A program made the translations under genes and the position numbers. From assembly GCA_032718475.1 (NCBI GenBank), contig JAUCBJ010009086.1, forward strand, positions 1 through 37,541: a stretch of DNA of 37,541 nt, in the 5' to 3' direction. Below are positions 1 through 11,400 of this stretch, one piece after another. The notes under the pieces are model-generated. The model was given only the letters and a program-made list of their open reading frames with translations, did not search any database and was not told where the DNA came from. Numbering within the stretch: position 1 is the stretch's first letter; every line of letters begins with the position of its first letter. The stretch comes from Nemertoderma westbladi (taxonomy: Eukaryota; Xenacoelomorpha; Nemertodermatida; Nemertodermatidae).

Positions 1-1
1 A

Positions 2-1621
2 GATGCCGATTACGACTATGTGATAGCAATAGATCAAACAGGAGGGGGAGCCACAACTTCTATTACGGACCCCTATGGTTAGTAATACTATTAATGTATA
101 GGGCTAAACGTCTTACAGATAAAGTATTTAGCATATATAATGGATTGAATAACTCTTTGAACATAAAATATAATTATGGTAGTGGTAGACCTACATTTTT
201 TCTTTAATTCCTTTATAATTATTGCAGATGCCTTACTTAAGCATTGATACCTGACTTATTATTATATTTTAGGAATTCTGGGTTACCATCACGAAAGTAG
301 CTACTTGTTCGCTAGCGGTAAACCAGCCTCGCTAACAGTTATATCAAACATACCGGGATTTAAAGATGTCTACGATCACTTGATAGACCGTGAAGGCAAA
401 CTAAATGTTGGTTATATACCAACATCTGGCTCTGGGGTTACCATAGCAACTGGTGTTGATTTGGGACAACAGTCAGTAAAAGAATTACGGAGAAAAGGGA
501 TATCAGAGGAATTGATTGCCAAACTGAAAGATTACCTTGGTAAGAAGACGAGAGCCGAGGTAGACGCTGCTGGATTGAACCCGGCGGATCTGAAGCTAAG
601 CGACGATGAAGTGGCTGAACTCGATAAACCATTTGTTGACGATGCTATGGTAAGCCAAGTTACTTCCATGTGCCAAACTGGGGGTGAGGTGGGGATTTTA
701 TAAGGAATAAATGAATTGTTGTGGGGTGGGTGACGGCGAATAAATATATATGTTATAGTACATTGTGATAATGCTCTCCATAGCGAAAAATATATCAATC
801 GCCCCTATTGGGGCTCGAACCCGGAACCTAGGTTTCAAACTTCCGGTTATCATCAGCCGAGTGTGTGTCCTAAGACCACTGAGCTACCAGGGCGGTAGAA
901 GAGTTATTCGCTGTGGAGTGGGGTATCATTTTTAGGCCTTTTTACGTCACTCAGTAAAGTACAACGTTATTACCGTGCTATGGTAATCAGAAATGATATT
1001 TTTCGCTATGGAGAGCATTATCATAATGTATTATAACATATATATGGATTTTACTAAGGGTAGGACCTGAGGTAGGAATGTCAGAGTAACCTGGCTACCG
1101 CGGATTGGAGGCAGTGTTCAACCTGAGGTGTTAGTATGGCACCCTCAGTTACGTAACTGTCAAGAGAGAGAATCATTCGGGTAGCCACTAGTGTTTCATG
1201 TTTGACGTTCACCAATAACTTTACACTTAACTTTCTGTATAAGAAGGAATATTTCGGGAATGGTTTGAAAACTTGCCAAAATTTATTGTAAAAAATCAGG
1301 TTGTCTAACTTCTACGTAAAATACTCCATTTAGAAAGCTGTCCAAAGCTACTCGACTAAAATGACGACTAAAGGTTTATCAGTGTTGGTGTCACTTCGGC
1401 ATTGGAGTTATCGTCTGGGAAACACGTCGCCAGACGGTAAGTTGGCTGTTGTAGTGAAGGAAGGAAAGGAACAGATAGTGAAGAATTACGTGTGGGAAGC
1501 AATTAAAGAGAAGACCGCTACGGATTCTGAGTTGCGGGATGCCTTGTGGGAAACTCTTAAACACCATCGAAGTGATACAGCTGCGTATAACAGAATACGA
1601 CACGAGATCAACTATCTGTAA
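2..1621 (+). CDS. Pesticin/phage-type lysozyme-domain protein, 5'-partial, three exons
   Basis: Exons are 2-77, 273-649 and 1334-1621, joined by GT-AG introns. The phases agree (G|GA, then phase 0) and the sum is exactly 247 codons with the stop. The joined product is 246 aa and lacks its N-terminus, which lies before the window. The middle exon contains a Glu in DREGKLNVGY, then SGVTIATGVDLGQ. This is the signature of the pesticin C-terminal/phage-lysozyme-like muramidase family, where Glu, Thr and Asp form the active site. The Thr-to-Asp spacing of six fits. The last exon has VSLRHWSYRLG and ends in RIRHEINYL, like the C-terminal helices of that family. The expected role is cleavage of peptidoglycan, so an antibacterial enzyme. 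The family is bacterial/phage in origin and patchy in animals, so ancestral lateral transfer is likely. Family call from motif recall, not a search. Confidence 0.6.
745..1045. mobile_element. Small inverted-repeat element (MITE-like) inside the lysozyme intron
   Basis: The sequence at about 745-793 is the reverse complement of about 996-1045, with two mismatches that I count over about 48 bp. The arms share the core GATAATGCTCTCCATAGCG. They enclose about 200 bp that includes a tRNA-like sequence. The ends run into ATATAT, so the target duplication (perhaps TA) cannot be fixed. The element sits in the intron at 650-1333. Confidence 0.65.
801..893 (-). tRNA. tRNA-like sequence, probably a pseudogene or tRNA-derived core
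   Basis: On the minus strand a perfect A box (TAGCTCAGTGG, 876-886) is followed by a perfect B box (GGTTCGAGCCC, 811-821). The spacing is about 65 nt, which fits a long variable arm or insert. The acceptor ends GCCC/GGGC pair for about 5 of 7 positions, but the anticodon stem is weak and no anticodon can be assigned. Its place between the arms of an inverted-repeat element argues for a mobile relic, not a working tRNA gene. Confidence 0.4.
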
Positions 1622-1733
1622 CTCGTAAATTACAGTAATAATGGTGGTGGAAAGTGACGTTACAGACATTTTTAAATTAGGACAAACTGTTGATATATAG
1701 TACATTGTATGTGAGGTATATTACTCCAGGTAT

Positions 1734-1739
1734 AATAAA
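1734..1739 (+). promoter_or_regulatory. Poly(A) signal of the lysozyme-type gene
   Basis: AATAAA lies 113 bp after the stop codon at 1619-1621, a normal position for a short 3' UTR. Confidence 0.5.
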
Positions 1740-3160
1740 ACCTTTTGAAATTGAAATTATGTTTTAGCGTATAGTATAACTAACCATGGGATCAGTTCAT
1801 CATGTAAACTATTTGTAATAAACCCATCACTCCATTTATTGAATGATGTAAAAAATGAAAGAGTTCGTATGTTCGTTTTTGTCAATGCAAGAAATTTGTT
1901 AACATTTATTTTATTCACAATAATATGCCCGTGCAATATATTTAACTCACATAACGCTCGTATCCAACCTGTAATTCACGTATTCAAATTGTAACGCTCG
2001 AGTCAACCTGTATCACACATGTACTGTATGTATCACACATGTCACACATGTACTGTATGTATCACACATGTCACACATGTATCACACATGTACTGTGTCT
2101 AATTTGTAACAATCGTGAACCTCAGTGATCGAAAGTTAATTTCCAACCTGTAAAAGGCTGTAAGGTACCGATTCCACCCATGTTAAACCTGCAACAGTCT
2201 GAAGAAGTAAAATAAAAGAAAACTTTCTTAGGCCGTTAGGCCAGGGATTACGCACAAAGTCTAACGATTTATTTCCTGCGCGGTGCGGAGTGCGGTCCCC
2301 CCAGAACAATACTCCCGGACAGGGTTTTTTTTGGCGGTAAATGTGGCGCCAGCGCCATAGCACATGGCCGTGGCGCCATTGGGAGGAGGCTCGATGAGGC
2401 CATTTCGCCATGCATATTATCTGATAACAGTACAGTATCATCGGTATTAAACAAATAAATTAAACATAAATAAAATATAAAACAAATATTTATATAGAAA
2501 AATATTTAAATAAACATAGATTCCCACACAGACTCATATTGTTTGAGGTGGTGGGGTGGGCACATTATCTGAACGTTCAACTAGTTAAGTTGACTTTTTT
2601 ATTTAATGTGGTTTTATTAACTTGACACTGCGAATTTAGTTAGTTACAAAAAGATAGTTTACTTTTCTAATAGTTTACGTTTATTTTAATTAAAATTACA
2701 AGAATTGAATTTGAAAAAAATAATTACAGCAGAAGATTAAAATAAAACGAATAATATAACTCAAATTTAAATCATTAGACGGGATAATAAATGAAATTGA
2801 CTAAAATTAAGGTTAAAACAATTTAGAGCAATTGTAGTCCTTTTCATTCATTTTCAATATATTTGGGTCAATGATAGCAAATAGTTGTTGTCTTTACGAT
2901 TTTGACATGCCAATAAATTTGTCGGATTTAATTAAAGCTGTCGAGTTGACAATTTGTAGGCATAAATATGTCCAAAAGTTAAGGTTGAAGTTACAAAAAA
3001 TATCATTTAGATATGGATACCAGCGCAAGCAACCATAAACGCCTAGCCTATTAGCTACAATGGGTCAACATTCTACAACATTCTACCAACAATCTATAAA
3101 CGACCTTGCTAGTCCCTTTAAATAATTTCGTGCACAAATGGAAACTGGATACTGCCCAGG
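1740..3160. other. AT-rich intergenic region, no gene seen
   Basis: No coding exon or RNA gene can be supported. It holds a short tandem repeat (2011-2097) and a GC-rich patch around 2275-2410 with a nested TGGCGCCA palindrome. The remainder is AT-rich. Confidence 0.5.
2011..2097. repeat. Short tandem repeat of a TATCACACATG-type unit
   Basis: The motif TCACACATG occurs six times in under 90 bp, interleaved with TACTGTATG. This is an irregular short-period tandem repeat. Confidence 0.7.
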
Positions 3161-3164
3161 CCCT

Positions 3165-3235
3165 AGTGCGGGGATCGAACCCACGACCTCCGAAGTTGTG
3201 TGATTTCAATGAACCAACACACCAAGGTGGAACTT
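3165..3235 (-). mobile_element. tRNA-derived SINE-like head
   Basis: The minus strand reads an A-box-like TGGTGTGTTGG (3213-3223) and then a B box, GGTTCGATCCC, within 3170-3182, with tRNA-like spacing. Such heads with intact pol III boxes are typical of tRNA-derived SINEs. No body or target duplication could be delimited. Confidence 0.5.
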
Positions 3236-3290
3236 TGTCTATCATGTAAAGATCGTGTCAAAACAGTAACGCTCCTCGTCGAATTCGTCA

Positions 3291-3641
3291 ATGTTAAATG
3301 AGTAATTTTATGGGAAAGGAGCAGGTTATAGTGGCACGTTTTTAAAACTGAAATACTAAACTAAATCAAGAGAACAGGTTACAGTTTCATTTTTGGGAAA
3401 AAAGAAGTTGTTATTTTCGTCAATTCTCCTGAAAGGGAAGAATTTAATTGCGTCGAAAGTCCCCCTTTCTGATATTTCACTCCAGTAGAGGCCGTGCAGA
3501 GTTGGGCAATTGTATCGTGATCTCACAATCCCTGTTTATATAAAACCTACAAATATTCTAAAAGTATCGTTTATTGTTTTGGTAGAAAAGCTCACATTGC
3601 CCCTGTAACCTGTTCCTTTCCCTGAATTATAATGTTGAACA
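3291..3641. mobile_element. Foldback element, GGGAAAGGARCAGGTTAC family
   Basis: The left arm (about 3291-3365), with GGGAAAGGAGCAGGTTA, is inverted in the right arm (about 3567-3641), with TAACCTGTTCCTTTCCC. The right arm also contains the family motif TTATTGTTTTGG. Relatives occur at about 20100-20520 and 23404-24239. Confidence 0.6.
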
Positions 3642-4021
3642 TCAGGTCATTTACTTTATACCAACCCGTACTCCGTACCGGTGCTACAGTATGTTTGTTA
3701 TGCCTGACCGAATATATAATATATTGATATTATACTGTATATGCATAGTTTGAATGAGAAGATAATCAGCAGTTGAGGGTTAACTGTATGTTCTCGGTTG
3801 TTTGCTATCAGTTGTCGCTTTTATGTAATCTATCGGTTGTCTGCAGTCGGATGTGTTCTTTCGGTTGTCTTATTCTTCAACTTCAACTTCAGAACTTAAC
3901 TTCAACTTATATATTTTTTTCCCAAATAATGAATAATACACAATACATAAAATATTGTATTACGCAAATACATCTATCAGTGGGGTAAATCTTTTCGACC
4001 TACGCGTAGGCCTACGCGTAG

Positions 4022-5256
4022 TGTTCGCGCTTTTGAAGACCTTTAGCAGTTTAACCTGCCAAAATTTATATGTCTTTTAGTTAATTAAAACACCTTTAGC
4101 ATACGCCAATAAGTTATGCTAATAAACAAAAACATTAGCCGAAGCCAGCCCATGCGCGATCATTCACCCGATGGATCTACACCCGGGAGGCTGACTTCGG
4201 ATGCTTAGATTTTATTATTGCAGTGTAAGGTTGCAGTGTAAACCTATTGTATTATTCGATAGATCACTAATAATTAATTTCTGACAGATATTATTAACTT
4301 TCGGGAAATATTAACAGTTCCTTTAGGACGTGGCGCTCTATCTATTTAAACAGAGCTAGGACTTATACTAAACGCAACGATACCGCTTATGATTAAAGTA
4401 TAAGTCGCATTCTTTAGGAAATGCTTTGTTACCAGTCACATCACACTCACAATCATGCACACTATTCTGCCGACCGTCAGTATATTTGATCACACATAAA
4501 GAGAACAGCAATTGACTCAGGTAGTGTCTACTAAATAACATTAGATTCAATACACACCACATTGATATAAATCGCAATTGTTATATATAGCCCGCCTCTC
4601 TAACCTGTAGTGTATCAAGAAAATTGGGAATTTTGGGTGATTTATCCGTATTCTCCAAAGAGCAATATTTCCATCAACAAATAGATACAATTAATAACTG
4701 ACGGTAAATAGCAGTACAAACAATATGATTAGTGCAGTTAAATTAAGTGAGGTAACACCGCCGGTAACAGTTATACTTTCTATAATCTAAGCAGTTTACT
4801 AGAGTTCTTCCCAAAAAGCCGGTGTTTCTGGCTTAGACAGCAATAACAACAAAGTATCAAGTAAGAGCAGTAAGACTGAACACTCTCCTTATGATCGGCT
4901 GAAAAGCTACACGTCGACAGGAAAAATCGCTCTGATTGGCTCAAGCCAAACAAAGAACCATGCATCCAATGGCTGTTTCCATGTCAGCAACCAGCTGTTA
5001 GATGTCGTAATATGAATCATCACGGCTAAGCTGTGAAAGGTAGTTGGTGCATTACAGGTTTTTTGCCTTACCATGTCCGCCAAAACACGTATATAACAGA
5101 ATGACTTTTATGTCCGTTAAAACACCTGTAACGGTACCTTGCGGGCGAGGGGAATATATATACAGTTAGAGAACCTTTTTAGAGTATTCCAGCGCCTGGG
5201 GGGAAACTGGATTGCGAAGCAAAAGGGGCCAGTTATATCCCACAGAAGCTTTTACA
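4022..5256 (-). repeat. 3' LTR of the BEL element
   Basis: On the minus strand it begins TGTAAAAGC and ends CGCGAACA, giving TG...CA ends. A purine-rich GGGAGCGG lies directly upstream (5257-5264). A TATA-like run (TATATATA, about 5155-5162) and an AATAAA (about 4211-4216) are present. It matches 13276-14511. Confidence 0.85.
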
Positions 5257-5334
5257 CCGCTCCCAGAAAATGGGATTTGAGTCTATAAATATACAAAAAT
5301 CACAGTTTCTAATATACGTAAATACTCTAAACAG

Positions 5335-6498
5335 TTAGTCTTTCTTGCGCGGACGGCGTTTACGCAGTTTTTTAAAGCTAGCAAGAGTCCTTTTCTCTTT
5401 GGGGCGAGCCACTTTACGAGGAGGGCTATAACTCCTGGGTGAAGGGTGCAATATGATTGCATCAGAAGGTATGGGATTGCGATCGGTATATCCGCCGGTC
5501 GAAGTACCGGGTTGATTGACATCAACGTCCGGGGAGAGGGGTCTAACGGCTTTGAGAGCTCGTTTCAAGACAGCCGCTCTTACGGGTCCTTTACGAGTGG
5601 TCTGAACGAGGGCCGTGGGTGGACCATAGGCAGTTAGAAACTTCCTTGGTTTAATGGTTCTTTCCAACTCGCGTTCGCGGGCTCTGTACTCGTAAGGCCG
5701 TCGATATACTTCCTGTAACTCAGGGTGTGAGTTGACAAATAAGTCTCCATAGGCCGGATCTTGACGGATAAAGTTTATTAAGTTATACGAATTGATGTCA
5801 CTCGGATTAATGCTCCTGAGGAATTTGCGTACATATTTGGTTGAAATATATTCTCCGACGCGCTTCAGTAGCTCGTAACTTGATATGTGTGATTTCTGTT
5901 CAACCGAAGCGAATAGATAAGGATGTAACGCATAAACTCTTTCGTAAGCGCGTCCGGGATAATAGCGATGGCGCGAATCACAATATAAATCAGTGTTCGC
6001 TTCCCAAGCTCTGATGTAACGTAGTGTGATCATTTCATCTACGCTCTCTAAATCATGATTAAAGGGACAATCAAAGCTGGCGTGTCCTTTTAATTGACAA
6101 TGATGGCATTGAGTCATAAATTGAGGGCAAACCGCAAAAATGTGCAAATTATTAAATCTGCAATACGCGCAATAAATTTCCATCGCCGGTTGTTCGGGGA
6201 AATAGGAACAGAGATCGTTGGTGTCCATAGACGTAATATGGTCTCTCGATGCGCACAGCCGACAACGTTGTCTAGAAACATAATTGGCATGGCGATAATC
6301 ATACGCAGTAAGACACTGTGGACCTTGATACCATTCTAGACTGTAATCGTAGTCGCTGTTCCGAGCGCGATAGGCTGAATCTCCTCAGATTCTAGGCATA
6401 TTGGTTCGTCTTCCCAGTCTGTTACGAATAGAATTTTCGTGATCTATTCTCGGTTTATCGTTACGACTCCGCTGGGTATGATATTTAAATAGAACCAT
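5335..6498 (-). pseudogene. BEL extra ORF: Cys-rich zinc-finger protein with basic tail, one in-frame stop
   Basis: The frame runs from an ATG at 6498 to a stop at 5335 (387 codons), broken by one in-frame TGA near 6378. The intact part after a later ATG (6228) is 297 aa. The N-terminal half is rich in Cys/His: CRLC, CAYC and QCHHCQLKGH with a later DC, consistent with two or more zinc-binding units. The C-terminal 90 residues are Pro/Ser-rich and then strongly basic (KKLRKRRPRKKD), as in a nucleic-acid-binding tail. It overlaps the preceding ORF by 14 nt and ends 79 bp from the 3' LTR. I do not recognise the family. It has no signal peptide or membrane segment, so an envelope is unlikely. 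A second gag-like or captured regulatory protein is possible. Confidence 0.55.
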
Positions 6499-6784
6499 TT
6501 CCCTTTAGGGTGTCTACATCGTCCGTATCATGTAAATCGATAGGATGGCCGGTAGTTAAGAAGTCCATATACGTACCATTACGATGCGTATAGCGAGCGG
6601 TTAATTTTCGATAGTCCAATTCACGCGTAAGTTGCTCTTGGGACATCGGCGGTTCGATATAACGACCATCGTCCTCCGTAATAGTCGGATCGGCTTCACC
6701 GCGTATCAAGCTATCCACAAACGCTTGTAAAGGTAGAGTATATCGCTCTCTAATACCAAGGTCATCTTCTATTAATTCCGTCAT
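6485..6784 (-). CDS. BEL extra ORF: small acidic protein, unknown
   Basis: A 99-aa ORF with a true ATG at 6784. It is acidic, with no Cys cluster or membrane segment. Its last 14 nt overlap the start of the next ORF in a different frame, so the two could be joined by frameshifting or reinitiation. I do not recognise a domain. It lies about 1.6 kb downstream of the gag-protease ORF, where complete BEL elements would normally have finished pol. Confidence 0.4.
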   Translation of the reverse strand: MTELIEDDLGIRERYTLPLQAFVDSLIRGEADPTITEDDGRYIEPPMSQEQLTRELDYRKLTARYTHRNGTYMDFLTTGHPIDLHDTDDVDTLKGNGSI

Positions 6785-8405
6785 ATCTGCTATCTGAGTT
6801 TATTAATATTAGTATGAGTCAATATTTAGGCAAGCGGGCGTCGCTGCCTACTAGTCTTTGACCCCGGACAGTGGGTTTCTCAGCGCCGATGTACCGTTGT
6901 CGCGGTGTTTGCGCCAACATGTAGCAACAGCACGACAACGATAATCGACACAAGTCCCACCACTGTCCGTCCCAAAGGCTTGAATCCACTTGAGGTTATC
7001 TCGGTAGAGTTAGGCTACTTTACAATTGCGATTAGCTACTGTAAACACACTTTAGTAGTATCATTCACCTATAAACGCACAAATTCCATACAATCATTAC
7101 TTACTGCACACATGCATGCCATTTGTCCGTTAGTCAGTGTCTTCCAGAATGTCACGTTATTACTATGTATCCTTGGATACTAATAGTGCGCTATGTATTC
7201 TCTTATGCTACGCAATGGGGCAAGCCTTTATTGTTCCTTTAACTTGCTTCTAATTCCAGCGTGGGTGTTGCCATGGTGACATTATGGAAAACTAGCGGTA
7301 GAATTAGGGTAATTCTCATGCATACAGATCTGGGATGTTATTTAATAGTAATTCTTTAATTGTCAATATCCTCTTTATGCATGATTTTATAAATTTTATC
7401 GGCTATTGACTATATGTTGGAGATTCTCACACTCTAATACACTCAATATGAATCTCCGCTCCCATGATCTATTAATTACTGGAATTTTGGGAATGTTATA
7501 AATTGCACAAAATGACAATTTATGAAATTCATTTGAATATGAATTTAAATTTATTCCCGTGAATTTTATTATTTGATGTTAAATTGACACAAATTTTATT
7601 CCAGAGCATATCTGGGGACTTAGGATCCTTAATTCTATAAAATAGTCCTTCTAAGAATATCGGTAAATACTGCGATATCTTAATTGACTAGAAATTTTAA
7701 AGGATCGGGATTTTACAGATTTTAATAAATATTAAATTAATATTTAGGATGGGCACCGATTTATTCCAGAACTTGTCTGGGGACATTAACCACTGATTCT
7801 AGAATTTGTCTTTCAAGTATATCGGTGGGTGCCACGATATCTTAATCGACTAGAATTACAGAAGGTCAAAAGTTTAACAGATTTATTTGCGATTTACGCT
7901 ACTGTTAGAGGGACATCACGCTACTATATGTATTATTTGTTATAAGGTAGAAGAGCAATATCGCACGAAGCAATGTCAGTGTGAAGAGGCAAGTCGTTTC
8001 CAAGGTCTACCCAGAGCTTGGTTTAGCCGAGACACGAGGATCTGAACTTTGCATTCCTAATACTCTGCCTACCAATAATACTTAAATATAGTAGTGGCTT
8101 TATTGTACTTTAATAAGTACGGACATTTCATCTTACTGTAGTCACGTATTTATAATATGATACGGACAGTAAGGAAAGAGAAAAATAATTATTTCTCGCC
8201 GTCGCACTAAATATATATTATAAATAATTACGTACGTAATAAACACTAATATATTGCACTAATCTACTAAATAATCCCTAAAATAACATTCTACCAAATA
8301 AAATTAAAGAAAACGATTATAATAATATTACATAATAATACATACATAAATATAAAATAAAAACAAATATAAAATGATATAGTCACACACCCACTCCATA
8401 TGTTA
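6785..8405. other. Non-coding part of the BEL interior with a degenerate 180-bp tandem repeat
   Basis: No pol coding remnant is visible. Around 7590-7690 and 7770-7865 two diverged copies share TTATTCCAGA, TCTGGGGAC, GATATCTTAAT and GACTAGAA, with a period of about 180 bp. A weak tRNA-like string lies at about 7990-8075 on the minus strand. The remainder is AT-rich. Confidence 0.45.
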
Positions 8406-11400
8406 TTACGTTATGGAGTCCCTAGATATTTGTCGGATTAGGGAAGTGGTCGTAGGAAGAGTATCTTGCCTTCCATAGTTTCCGGACAGTTTTTGGTCTC
8501 TTTCCAGTAAACATAAACGACCAGCTGGGTGATTGGGTTGTCGTGTTACTTTCTCCGCTCCCTTGGCCTGTCTAATTTCTGCCGTGGTAAGATGAGGAGG
8601 CCATTCTTCTTCTTCTTTACTTAAGGAGTCGGATCCACCTAACCAGCCTGGAGTATCTATCAGTTCTTGAGGAGTTGCTCCTCTGGAAGCGATGTCGGCT
8701 GGATTAATCGTCCCAAGGCAATGTCTCCATTGATCTACATTGGAGTTAATATCGTCATTATCTGAGGAGTATGGTGTTCCCTCAGTTGGATCGTCCACAT
8801 CACTGCTCTCCACTTCCCCCTTTACTTGGTATACCTGTTGTTGAGGTAATCTCTCTTTGAGAGTTCTGCGGGAAGGGCCAGTGAAGTACCAACCTACTCT
8901 AGTTCTTACCGCATAGGTTTGTAGTGGCTGCGGTTGAGCAGGCCGTTTCTCCAATGTCTCGAGCGCCTCATGCGCGTTTTGGCCGATGAGGATTTGCACT
9001 CCAGGATAATCGGTTTGGAATCGAGGTATCTCAAGATGTTGGATGCACTCGTCCTCGTCCCAGTTATAAGGTTCTGCTTGAGTAGTAGCAAAGTTCTTTA
9101 TAGCCACCATTTTTACTGACCTTATACCTTGTGTTCCTAACTTATCCTGGGGGGTGGACAACACACCTACATAGTAATCTGCCGTTAGGGTAGATTTCCA
9201 AACCTGCATAATTCCTGACATATTCAATTTAGTCCGGAACTTGGGTTGTCCAGCAAAGATATCTTCGGCTAGTTCTTGATTGATGAATGTTCCTGTGCTG
9301 CCGGAGTCAAGGAGGGCGTTCACTATGTAGCTTTTGTTAAGACCGTGAACTCTTACTTGAACTACAGGAAATTCTCTGATTCCTACGTTGGAAGCTGGAG
9401 CTTTCCAAGATGGTTGTTTGGCGAAAGTAGTTGGGGGAAACTCATCGTTGATGTCCTTTTCGTAAGTAAGTGCTCGACGATACACTGCGGTATTTATTAG
9501 ATAACAGGATTCGTTGGCATCGGAGAATTCGTCCGTATAGAATCCTTCCCACTCAGAACTTTGGTCAGTGTCGTTCACATCACTGAATTGGACATGTGAT
9601 TTGGGCTCACTTACCTGACTCGGGCTGTTTCGTTCGAATTCCGTGTGTAACAAGCTATGATGTTTTGCGCCGCACTTAGCACACCTTGCGTCAGAGTAAC
9701 AGGTTCGCCGCTGGTGTCCGCGTCTGAGACAGTTATAACATAACCGCTTATCCCACAGGACTCCACGTCTATCTGCCATGGATTTCTTTAGGAATTCTGC
9801 ACACGCACTCAAACGGTGGGGCCCGTCGCACAGCGCACATTTTGGTTTGATGTTACTCACCTTAACTTGGTTAACGTTATGCACTCTCGTTCTTTCTTCG
9901 GGCTTTCTTCCGTGAATTCTCTTAGGAGACGTAGGAGGAGTTGTTGTTACCTGTTCTCTCCTGTCACTGGTTCGAGACTTGTATTTACTTACGTCTTTAT
10001 AGGTCTTGTTGTCATAGTAAGATTTTGCTGTGTCTTTCCCGCTGTCCTCTTCTTGAGAAGCTTGGCTTTCGCCGTCGTCAGTATAACACACTGGTATTAT
10101 CCTTCTCCTAGAATCGGGTTTCTCACTTACCTTATTTTCCGATGTTTTCTCTCTGGCCTGCCTTATGAGTTGTAATTTTACTTCACTATCTAAGAAAGAC
10201 ATGAGATCAGCCATGGTAGGACTTCGTCGTTGTTGTTCATTCATGTACAACACTTTCTTGTCCCAGCGTGTACATACTCCACCCTTTGGTAAAGTAGAGA
10301 CTACGGCTCCAATAACCATGGAACTCTGATATTCATGCGACTTACCTAACCAGTCCAGTTGTCTACAGATCTCTTGAATTTCATCGGAAAACTCTATAAT
10401 CCCGCTACTAAGGAAGTGTCGGGGGGCTACTAATTTTGCATACAAATACTTAGCTATGTTATCCTTGTTACCATACCTGATGTTTAGTGTGTCCCAAACT
10501 TGTCTTAATCCATCTGGATATCCAATAAACTTTAACGCCATTAACTTGGGAGGTCCTTCCAAGCACTTGATGAGGAATCTAAGTTTCTCTCCGTTAGATA
10601 GTACAGAGTTCTGTATGCTATCTTTGTAATATTCGTTGAAAGGTAACCATTTCATCTCATCTCCATTGAATTTGACGATCTCTCCCACTTTGACCGCTTG
10701 GCGGGCTTCTGTTCTAGCCATCTGACGCGTAAAGCTTTCTTGGACCATCGTGTTATTTAATATCGAATTATCGGTATATAAATTTCTCGGATCATTATCA
10801 GGTCTATAGGGAATATCATTAATAACAGGTCTATAATCACCCTTAATAGGGTTTGTTATAGGAGTTTCAACTTCACTAGCAGTATAGATGCGTGTAGGCT
10901 CCACACCTTGCGCATGTAATACTTCAGACCTAACAGGTTGACACAATGTTACAGGGGGTATTGGTATGCCCTTTTGTATATTGACTAATTTATCGCGTTC
11001 TAGTGCGATACTTTGCTGCACTTCTTGCAACTCTGCTCTACCTTCCCTCACTGTTCCCTTAAGTTGGTGGACAGTCTCCTGCATCTGTCCCAGCAGGAGA
11101 TTCATCCCCCGCCGTCCCTCTTCCACCCACTCAACCGCCGAAGCGGGAGTCGCCAACATAGTAGCGGGCTGACGCGGGACGACGGGAGACAAATTATGGA
11201 TTTCTCTCTCTGCTATCTGGACAGGGGTATTTGCATGGACTGTTCCACCGGGTACAGGCAGTGTAGTGCTATGTAAAGGGAATTTAGAGTTAAGCTCTGG
11301 AAGTGTAGGGGTCTCTAGCACAGAAGTGACTTTGGGAACTACAGGCCTAATTATTTCAGGTTCATCTACTATAGTAGGGAGTCTTTTGACCTGGATAAAT

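Noticed and set aside
5335-6498. Envelope gene of an errantivirus-like element
   Set aside because: No signal peptide, fusion peptide or transmembrane segment. The protein is Cys/His-rich with a basic tail.
7990-8075. tRNA gene on the minus strand
   Set aside because: GTAGGCAGAGTA and GTTCAGATCC look like pol III boxes, but the stems do not pair well and it lies inside the retroelement. At most a relic.
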